A stretch of 64,000 nt of DNA from Boswellia sacra. Its lineage: Eukaryota > Streptophyta > Magnoliopsida > Sapindales > Burseraceae. The stretch spans positions 7,501-71,500 of the forward strand of contig SNVD02013573.1 in NCBI GenBank assembly GCA_013180625.2. Reading direction: 5' to 3'. Every line of letters starts with the position of its first letter. Position 1 is the first letter of the stretch. Shown here piece after piece: positions 56,157 through 64,000 of this stretch. The notes under the pieces are model-generated. The model was given only the letters and a program-made list of their open reading frames with translations. It was not told where the DNA came from and did no database searches. Made by a program: the position numbers and the translations under genes.

Positions 56157-57286
56157 CTTAGAAGCATGTTTAAGGTTATTACGAAATGTTCTAACCTTAT
56201 TTGTTTTGCGAGATGGATAAGTATGTCGAGGTAAGTCCGCAATCCCTTGTTTATTAGAATCATGCTTAGGAGTTTACTTTCTTCGCAAATGCTTAGAAAC
56301 ATGTTTAGGAGCACAAGTTTAGAATCATGCCTAGGAGCAAATGATTAGGATCATGCTAGGAGAACTTATTTGTTGTGATGAATGCTAGAAAATAGCATAG
56401 AATATCTAAGAATTACCATTTTGTCCTTGAACAACTAGTCTGATGTTTGACGCTTGAATTAGGCTAGAATATGCCATGAATACCATGCTTAGCCTAGAAA
56501 TACCGTGAATTAATATGAATTATACTAGAATAAGCAATAGATAGAATGCCATGATAGAATCATCAAATCTAAGTATAACTACCATGATACCAAATTATGG
56601 CTTTGTTTGATTTATAATTTGTTTGCTTTTTGAATTATGAGTGTTTGTATATTAATAAATGTAAATGTATGATGCTATGAAATGATGGTGGACTCACATT
56701 CATGGTGAGGAACGATCACTAAGAATGAATGCTTTAGTAAGCTATGTTTGAATAGACATGCAAGAAGCTTAATAGACGTTGAATAGACGCACACATGGTG
56801 GTGAGGTATTCATCATCTATTGAGTTTCGAATGTATATGAATTTATAGAACATTTTATTATTTTATTGTTGAAGAACAAATGGTGTAATCCTTTTCCCAT
56901 TCCCCCATGTTTGAAAGGAAATGTAATCTATTCTCCTCCCTCTTTCTTTGTATGAATATACAACCGTTTCGATTAAATAATCACCTCATATGTTTAATAA
57001 AGATAAAAACGGAGATGTGTGCATAAAACGAACAATCTAAGCAGAATAAATAACAACACAAGCTATTTTTATTTGGTATATTTTAAGTGGAGGTCGGATT
57101 TACATCCGAGCGAGTCGAAAGCGTGGGATTCGATTGCTCATATTCACTCCCAATTGAATAATTGGGTGGCAAATCCATTTTTCAGAAGTGCCCATGGCTC
57201 GTTTTGTGTTCTCTTAAATCTCGAGAGAGGCTTTGACACAGTGTCGTGGTCGCAAGCACTTTGACGATATGAAAGTCCTATTCACA
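56157..57286 (+). repeat. Tat-4 3' LTR, 5' end deleted
   Basis: 1130 bp starting at CTTAGAAGCATGTTTAAGG, so U3 is missing, and ending GAAAGTCCTATTCACA. It is the closest relative of the retained half of 49271-50276. Followed by ATTGG. Confidence 0.9.
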
Positions 57287-58463
57287 ATTGGGTAGTCTCC
57301 CATCTTATCCATGTTTTTTTGGTTTTATAGCCCAAAATAATGACAAATTTGGAGTTATATAGCCCATAAAATCAAAGTTGCAATATTTAGGGGTGAAATT
57401 ATACATTTAAAAATGCTTTAGATCGTAGGGATGTTTGTGAAAATTTTTAGAGCTTTGGGCTAGCTTTGAAACAGTTCACTAAACACTCAAAATTTTCAAT
57501 TTTATGAATTTTAAAATTTTTCTTGGAACTAATGGACATATTCAAACACAACATACGTGCCAATGAGATGCAAGAAGATATAAAAACTTAAGAAAATATT
57601 ATTGTAATATTTTTAGAAAAAAGACCAAGTGTGTATACCAATATGTATGCTTTATGTATGATTATTTTTTTTTAAGTGTTAAATGAATGACATGTCACAT
57701 GCCATATAGAGAAAAGGAAATGCTACATTATGCATTATAACGTGTCCATGCATTCATGCATAAATTTATATATTAATCAAAGTGTTTGATTAATGGAATA
57801 TATAAATAAAATTACTTAAAATTAATTAGATTAATTATAGTAATTAATAAGTTGATTTATATATTTATCAAAAGTTTGGTAAATAGAATATAAATCATAA
57901 TCTTAATTAATGAGATTAATTGAGAAATAAAATATGGATATAAAGGTTTCAAAAGGTTTGAAAACGTATTATAAACCATATTTTAAACCAAAATCCTAAA
58001 GTTTTTAAATGTCTGAGTAGGAGAAGGTATAATTAAATTTAAACCTAAAGCCTTCATGGTTGGAACATATGGATGGGTTATCCATAAGTCTAGGCTTGGC
58101 CCAGCCTAGACTTGGCCCGTCTTAGAGTCTTGCTCCCTAAAGGAGGGTTTATGGCATAAACCATTAAGGAGGGTTTATGCCAGTTTGATCTAGTAGCTCA
58201 AACGGTACTCATGACGAACCGTGGGTGTGATGGAGGTATCGGGTTCGAGTGGGGTACGCGTCCTTCGGGATCAAAGCCGTGAGGCCTGTTAGCCAGTGGG
58301 CTGGGCCAAAGCAGACAATATAGTTTAGGGTGCAATTGGGTTTAGACCGGAGTGGAACTTGGGAAGAGGTTGTAGGGCCTCGACCCAGATCGTCACATAA
58401 GTGCTCTTTCCTAAAGAAATTTCACATTAGTGCAATCTTAGAATTAATTGAAACAATGGTCTT
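57287..58463 (+). other. Continuation of RLX or its flank, no coding
   Basis: Resumes after the Tat-4 TSD. Very AT-rich to 58010, then GC-richer with a possible tRNA-derived SINE (58183-58400). No protein recognised. It ends at the Tat-3 LTR. Confidence 0.45.
58183..58400 (+). repeat. Possible tRNA-derived SINE head
   Basis: TAGCTCAAACGG (58194-58205) resembles a Pol III A box and GGTTCGAGTGG (58242-58252) a B box, 35 bp apart. The downstream body has GGCTGGGCCAAAGCAGAC and GGGCCTCGACCCAGATCGTC. No TSD or tail was fixed. Confidence 0.35.
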
Positions 58464-58468
58464 ACACT

Positions 58469-60596
58469 TGTGAATGGGGCTTTCATCCTACCAGAGTGTC
58501 TGCGACCATGACACTATGTCAAAGCTTCTTTCGAGACTTAGAGGAACACAAACGAGCTATGGGCAAGTCTGGAGAAAGGAGTTGCCACCCAATTATTCAA
58601 TTGGGAATGAATGGGGGCAATATGATCCCTCGCTTCAGGACCTAAACTATCTTCATCCCTTTAGAGATAGATTTGGAAAGTTTGGTAAGAATCTTTTGAC
58701 CCATCCGGATGTGAATCTAGCCTCCACTTGGGAAATACCAAATTAGAATAGCTCACATTGTTACTTAGTCTGTTCAAGTGGTTGATTTTATGCACAGTTC
58801 TCATTTTTATCTTCGTTAAACATATGAGGTGATTGTTCAATCAATGGCAGTTGTATATTCATACATAGAAAGAGGGAGGAGAAAAGATTATATTTCCATC
58901 AAACATGGGAGAAAGGGGAAGAGGATTGCATCACTTTTATTCTTCAATAAAATAAAATATTCATCCATAATATCAAATACAAATGGCCTATTCGAGACCC
59001 AATAGATGATGAATTCCTCACCACCATACGTGAGTCTATTCAACATCTATTGAACCTCTATTCATATATTAAATCAATCATTCCTAAGGATGGTCCCTTA
59101 CCATCATTGTGAGTCCAACACCACTTCATGGCACTCATACAATTACACGTCTATCATAATTCATGCATTAATCAACAAATTATAAATCATACAAAGCCAT
59201 AATCTAATATCATGGCATTCTAGCCTAGATTTTATCATGATAATTCTACCTATTACATTCTAGCATTCTTCATATCAATTTATGTATTATCATGGCATTT
59301 CTAGCCTAAAATATAACATCTGTGGTATATTCTAACCTAATTCATGGCATTCATGGCTTGTTACTAGCCTAATTAAAAAAATGACCAATCATAGCATTCA
59401 AAGGTAAAATGGTAATTCTACCTATTGTATGCTATTTCCTAGCATTCATCAAAGCAAGTAAGTTTTTCTAGTATGATTCTAATCATATGCTCCTAGGCAT
59501 GATTCTAAGCATGTGCTCCTAAGCATATTTCTAAGCATTCGCAAAGAAATTAAATTCTTAAGCATGTTTCTAAATAAGGAAAGGAAAGATGACTTACCTT
59601 GACAAACATTTCCACCTCTCAAAACAAATTAGGTTAGCACAATTCATAATAACTCTAACTATGCTCCTAAGCAAAAAAATAATAATAATAAAATCTAAAC
59701 ATGCTTTCTCTAAGCAAGAAAAAATAAAAGAGAATGGGAGGGAGGAGAGAATTCTGCTCTGAAGATGTACCCTTTCCGGGTTTAGAGCAATAGAATGCCT
59801 CAAAAGATACTGGAAAAGACTTCTCAAATTCTTGAGCGTGTCTTGAAAAGGGAGAAAGAGATTATTGTATTTGACAATCGGTGTGAATTACAAAGTGGAA
59901 GGACCAGGGTTTATATAGGAGAGCGTTGCAAACAAAAAATGAAATTTTCTAAGCAAATTTTTCGAAATAAACCAATAAGGGTTGGGCGGCCATCTGATGG
60001 CCGACTGGCTAGGTAGCTATCAGATGGTCAGGCAACTGTCTGATGACCGACCGGCTAATTTCCTTTCGGCCCCTTCCTTTTTGCTCATCCTTTGATGCAA
60101 TCCCTTCGATTGCACATAACTTTTAGAATTTAACTCCGATTTGTGATCCGTAAATTTCTATGAAAACTAGACATCCGTAATAGATGGCCGCTAGCCATTG
60201 GCCAACAGCCAGGCAACTGTCCGATGGTCAGGCGGCTGTCTGATGGCCGATCGAATAATTTTTTTCGGCCCCTTCCTTTTTTCTCATCCTTTGATGCAGT
60301 CCCTTCTAACCTTTGCTCCTTGGATTGCACATAACTTTTGGAATTCAATCCGATTTATGATCCATAAATTTCTATGAAAATTAGACATCCGTAGCTTCAT
60401 AAGGGTATATGACTCCTCACCAGATTCCTCTCGGATTAATTTCTGTGATTTTTCAAAGCCATGTATTAGTTTTCCAAACTCTTCACCAACTTCTTTTCAC
60501 CCTTCTCTTCTTAACTCTCAAGGGCATTTCGGTCATTTTCTTTGCTCGACATTCATTTTCACTTCATTCTCGAGCCTTAAAAATCCAGTGCTTATA
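58469..60596 (-). repeat. Tat-3 3' LTR
   Basis: 2128 bp; on the minus strand from TATAAGCACTGGATTTTT to GAAAGCCCCATTCACA. No PBS follows to the left, and a PPT plus Tat 3' noncoding lies to the right, so it is the 3' LTR of an element running off the window. Its extra length comes from a U3 duplication. The candidate TSD 5-mer is ACACT (58464-58468); its partner is off-window. Confidence 0.88.
59985..60390 (-). repeat. About 190-bp tandem duplication in the Tat-3 U3
   Basis: 59985-60179 and 60180-60390 both carry the GGCCATCTGATGGCCGACTG-type block, TCGGCCCCTTCCTTTTT, GATTGCACATAACTTTT and the TTTCTATGAAAACTAGACAT end. The duplicated part includes the GC-rich promoter block. Confidence 0.85.
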
Positions 60597-60612
60597 GCTT
60601 ACCCCTTACCTT
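60597..60612 (-). other. Tat-3 polypurine tract
   Basis: Minus strand AAGGTAAGGGGTAAGC directly before the LTR start. Equivalent to 30848-30864. Confidence 0.65.
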
Positions 60613-60769
60613 GTAAAGGTTTGTGAGACACAAAAGTTGACAAAGTATTCTTACTCCGTCTTTCTTTCTTCCCTCTCATCATCTTCATCATTGTCCTTCT
60701 TTCAAACTTTCTCACCGCTCCCTTCCATTCACACAAAGTTGTGTCCATTCAGTGACTAATGTGCCCATT

Positions 60770-61270
60770 TACTGGTGAACATGCCTATCTAAGGCGAATG
60801 CGCCCATTCAAGGGCTAGGGTGCCTATCCAAGGGTGAACTTGCCTATCTAAGGCGAGTGTGCCCATTCAAGGGCTAACATGCCTATCTAAGGCGAATATG
60901 CCCATTCAAGGGTAAATATGTCCATCTAACAGTGGGTATGCCCATCTAAGGGCAAAGGTGCCCATTCAAGGGCTAGAAAGCATCCTTATGATGCTATGAT
61001 AAAACACTCTTTAGTGCACCTACTTCTTAGGGTTTCTAACACTCTTCAGTGCACCTATTCTAAAGGCTTCAAACACTCCTAACTGCACCTACTTCTTAGG
61101 GTTTTCAACACTTTTCATTGAGCCTCCTATTCTAAGGGCTTAAAATACTCTTAAGCCCACCTACTTCTTAGGGTTTTCAACACTCTTCAGTGCGCCTTTT
61201 CTTAGGGCTTATGCCTATTCTAAGGGCTTAAAACACTCTTAAGTGCACCTACTTCTTAGGGTTTCCTTCT
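60770..61270 (-). repeat. Minisatellites of the Tat-3 3' region
   Basis: 60770-60975: about ten 20-22-bp units GCCCATTCAAGGGCTAGGGT and variants. 61005-61270: four units with GCACCTACTTCTTAGGGTTT. Inverse of 30320-30735. Confidence 0.85.
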
Positions 61271-61880
61271 AATGCATGATCATTGAGAAAACTTTTGTCG
61301 TACACTGCTTCGTGGTCTTTAGACCTTTTCATTCGTCATGCCTTCGCGATTGAGCATTCTTCATTCATCTTTAATCTCTTCAAATTTTGTAATGATTAGG
61401 TTTCATGCCCATTTTCTGAGTATTCTTCATGCTTCTTTGATCTTCTTCAGTCTTTACATTTGTTAGGTTTTATGCTCTCCTTTTAAGTTTCCTTAATCTA
61501 CTTCATATTTCATACTCAATAGGTTTCACGCCTGAGCTTTTATTCTTGATTCCTTTCAATCCACTGGGAAAAATCTCTTGATCATGTTCAGACATTCTTC
61601 ATTCTTAACTTCTCTTAAGTTCGACATTCTTTATTGGGGAGTCCTGAATTCTTGGAATTGTTAGAGATCCTTCCATTTGTTTTTGCAAGTTCCTTGTTTA
61701 GTGCCTTTTTGAACGAACTACTTTCTGGTATCTAGAGAAATTATTCCATGTAATTCCAGTCGAATACTCCATCGACTAAGGTTGCTCTTTTTTCCTTGTG
61801 AGCTGTTAAACCGCTGTTATGGTCGAGTACTTGTCACTAATTCCATCGGAAGTGTCTTAAGGTTGATAAGGAATTCCCTT
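61271..61880 (-). other. Tat-3 3' noncoding region
   Basis: Inverse homolog of 29798-30319 and 55721-56156 (AAATTATTCCATGTAATTCC; CCTTGTGAGCTGTTAAACC). No coding. Confidence 0.6.
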
Positions 61881-61883
61881 CTT

Positions 61884-62090
61884 TTTCTCTTTTTTTTTAT
61901 GTATCTCTCTTTTTCATTTCTTTTTTCTCTCCTCTCTTTTCTTTTTTTCTTCTTTTTTCTCTGTTTTTCCTTTTATTTTTTCTCTCTCTTCTCTTTTCTT
62001 TCTTTCTTTCTTTCTTCTCATTTTCCTTTCCTCTCTCTTTTGTTTTCTTTCTTCCTTTCTTTTTCTTTCTCTCTTTCCTGCTTGGCCCTT
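61884..62090 (+). repeat. Polypyrimidine tract of Tat-3
   Basis: About 200 bp almost only C/T (TTCTTTCTTTCTTTCTTCTC, TCTCTCTTTTG). It sits directly upstream of the PMD promoter block at 62100. Confidence 0.9.
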
Positions 62091-62094
62091 TATT

Positions 62095-62225
62095 TTAGGG
62101 GGATGGCTGACTGACTGTCTGATAATAGCCTGGTTATCTGATGGTCACTCACTGGTTGGTTAACAGCCAACCCATTGTCTGACCGCCGGCCGGTGGTTGG
62201 CGGCTTCTATAAAGCCCTTTCTATC
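62095..62225 (+). promoter_or_regulatory. Putative promoter of the Tat-3 PMD gene
   Basis: GGATGGCTGACTGACTGTCT, GATAATAGCC, TTATCTGATGGTC, GTCTGACCGCCGGCC units followed by a TATA-like TTCTATAAAG at 62206-62215. Same motif family as the LTR U3 and as 29565-29695 (minus). Confidence 0.45.
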
Positions 62226-62310
62226 TTTTTTGTCTTCATTTGCGTATAACTTATTCGTTTTTCATCCGATTCGCTTGCGGTTTCTCCCTACGTGTTCGTC
62301 TCAACTTATT

Positions 62311-64000
62311 CTTTATAAAGCCAGGTCATCCAGTCCATCTTGGCAAGTCTTATCTGATCTGGACATCGACGTTGAGGTGTCTTCCAAAAGATCAAGAGGT
62401 GTTGATCGTCTACAACGTGGCTTCTCGCATAATTAATCTGGTACTTGATCTTTTCATATCTTGTCTTTTTCTATTTTCTTTAAATATATTTAGGTTTGTA
62501 TTCATGCAGAGAATTCAACTTCTTGCTTTAGGACTATCAAGAGAACAAGATGTGTTGACCATTTTCTGGAGCCCATAGTTGGTTCTTAGAGATAGAGAAT
62601 GATGCAATAAGGAGAAGGATTGTTAATACCAGTTTCTATGAGTTCATCACTTGTCTTTCGCATGCTCAACGGTACACTGACTATCGGACATTAGCAGCTT
62701 TGTGCAAGAGGTGGATGGATACGACCCACACCTTCCATCTTCTGTTCCATGAGATGACTATCATGCCTTTGGATATTACTGCCGTGACCAGCCTTCCATG
62801 CGGCGATGATCTAATTCCTATCAATGCATGTATTGCAGACTCAATAGATCAGCATAGATTAATCCAAGATCTTCTTGGATGTGAAGTGAAAGTCAAGAGC
62901 AATGTTTCCATTCGATATGCTCCCTTGCAGGATAACTGGAAATGGAGGTCCAATCTGACTCTCATTGAAGTGGATTAGTATGCTTGCAGCTTCGTAGTTT
63001 ATCTACTGGGTATGACGCTCTTCTCCAATGCATCAAACACCATTGTTTTGACTTTACTTCCTGCTCTCTAGGATCTTGATTGAGCGAAGTATTTCGACTG
63101 GGGCCACGCTGCTCTCGGTTAGCTATATTTTGGCTTGGATCAGGCTTGTCGAGGCATCTTTAGGGTTCTTGGATTTGCTGCACTTATTGAGGTAACTTCT
63201 TTCTTTTTCACACCTTCGTGTTTTATCTTCATGATTCCTATTTTTGATTTTGTATCACCTATTATAGATGTAGGCGTATGAGTTGGGAGTTCTACAATCT
63301 CCTCTTCCTGCTAGAGAGGATTCTTCTTTCCCTCAAATGAAGAGATGGGCTGCACGTCGTGTAGAGTTCGAGAGATCTCACGAGCTAGACTTCTTTCATG
63401 ATTACATTCACACGTTAACCCCGGACAAGATAACAAAGAATTTATAGTTAATATTGTAATTATGCCATATTCTTACCATGCCTTATTCTTTCGCAAATTC
63501 ATTCTGAGTGGTGGGGTCTTGAGAAGCACTGGTCTGAAGCTATGAGAATTGTTGTCCTTTTCAACCTATACCGTATCGTCCTTCCTTGTGTAAATAGCAT
63601 GATGTGGTATTTAGGTGAAAGCGTGTGGGATTGGTTCGAGGGCTTGACATGCCATTTGATTCCTCTTCTGCCACCAATTATGATGATTGATTCGACTGAC
63701 TTAGCTATGCAGCCAGAGCTATCGGTCTACACGATCGAATTTCACTTGAGTACTATCGAGTTCCCATTGATGACGACTTCTTACATCGATTGGGCTTGAC
63801 CACCTTGTTGTATACTAGGCCCGACCGATCTGTCACTGGCACTCCTCATCCTCTAGCAGTTTCTAGCCGCTCGGGTAGCTCTTTTGCTCATCGGGGGAAG
63901 AGATCGAGATCCTCCTCTTCAGGTACAAGTACTTTGGCCTCTTTTTCTATAGCGGCTCGGCAACCACCTCCTCCTCCAGTTCTTTAGCAACCCGGACAAC
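62311..64000 (+). pseudogene. PMD antisense gene of Tat-3, best preserved copy (3' end off window)
   Basis: Exon 1 (about 62311-62440) encodes GHPVHLGKSYLIWTSTLRCL and DQEVLIVYNVASRIINL. Exon 2 (about 62507-63191) contains CKRWMDTTHTFHLLFHEMTI, LDITAVTSLPCGDDLIPINA, CSFVVYLLGMTLFSNASN and HAALG..YFGLDQACRG, the PMD core. An 82-bp GT-AG intron (63192-63273) leads to AYELGVLQSPLPAREDSSFP and QMKRWAARRVEFERSHELDF. Later exons hold SEWWGLEKHWSEAMRIVVLF, GLTCHLIPLLPPIMMID and a Ser-rich tail. A few in-frame stops remain (63073, 63121). It is antisense to its element and is the copy on which the domain call mainly rests. Confidence 0.8.

Larger units (their letters stand above)
49271..57286 (+). 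mobile_element. Tat-4: internally deleted Tat element, 8.0 kb
   Basis: It keeps a deleted 5' LTR (49271-50276), PBS, leader, gag (51093-51981), antisense genes (53510-54800), polypurine tract and a truncated 3' LTR (56157-57286). Protease, RT, RNase H and integrase are absent. Perfect TSD. About half the length of Tat-2. Confidence 0.9.

Noticed and set aside
58183..58260. Functional tRNA gene
   Set aside because: Only box A/B-like motifs; no cloverleaf acceptor pairing or anticodon arm could be drawn, so kept only as a possible SINE head.

Overview
The window is plant (angiosperm) nuclear DNA made almost entirely of nested LTR retrotransposons. Evidence: AT-rich sequence, Ty3/gypsy of the Tat lineage with an archaeal-type second RNase H, a Ty3/gypsy chromovirus of Tekay/Del type, a Ty1/copia element primed by initiator tRNA-Met, and plant-only PMD and DUF7745-like genes. 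I see no intact host gene, rRNA or CRISPR. Every coding region carries stops, frameshifts or deletions, so this is old heterochromatin-like repeat sequence. The species cannot be named from it.

Layout. The base layer is an old minus-strand Tat element (Tat-1). Its polyprotein runs right to left in pieces: 46705-46031, 39025-38773, 36790-35068, 33094-32756, 15955-15909 and 8311-6007, followed by its antisense (plus-strand) gene region at 3550-5804. It has been cut by a Tekay element (39026-46025, TSD CCTTA), two solo Tat LTRs (36791-38772 minus; 33095-35067 plus), a full-length plus-strand Tat element Tat-2 (15956-32755, near-TSD GAAAT/GAAAA) and a minus-strand copia element (8312-15908, TSD TCAAC). 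At 46706 another LTR element without visible coding (RLX, LTR 46706-48399, PBS 48401) interrupts the Tat-1 gag. RLX in turn holds an internally deleted Tat element, Tat-4 (49271-57286, perfect TSD ATTGG), and the 3' end of a minus-strand Tat element, Tat-3 (58469 to beyond 64000). The first 3.5 kb are a mosaic of another Tat antisense region and an LTR piece.

The unusual biology lies in the Tat family. Between pol and the 3' LTR it carries two genes on the opposite strand: one with a plant mobile domain (PMD) and one resembling DUF7745. They lie tail-to-tail with pol, about 200 bp apart, and have intron-like interruptions; one intron is a minisatellite. Upstream of the antisense genes and in the LTR U3 there is a shared GC-rich motif family (core GCCGACCATCA). 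A long polypurine tract and several minisatellites separate the PMD gene from the 3' LTR. The Tat polyprotein also has a G-patch-like motif after the protease and two consecutive RNase H domains.
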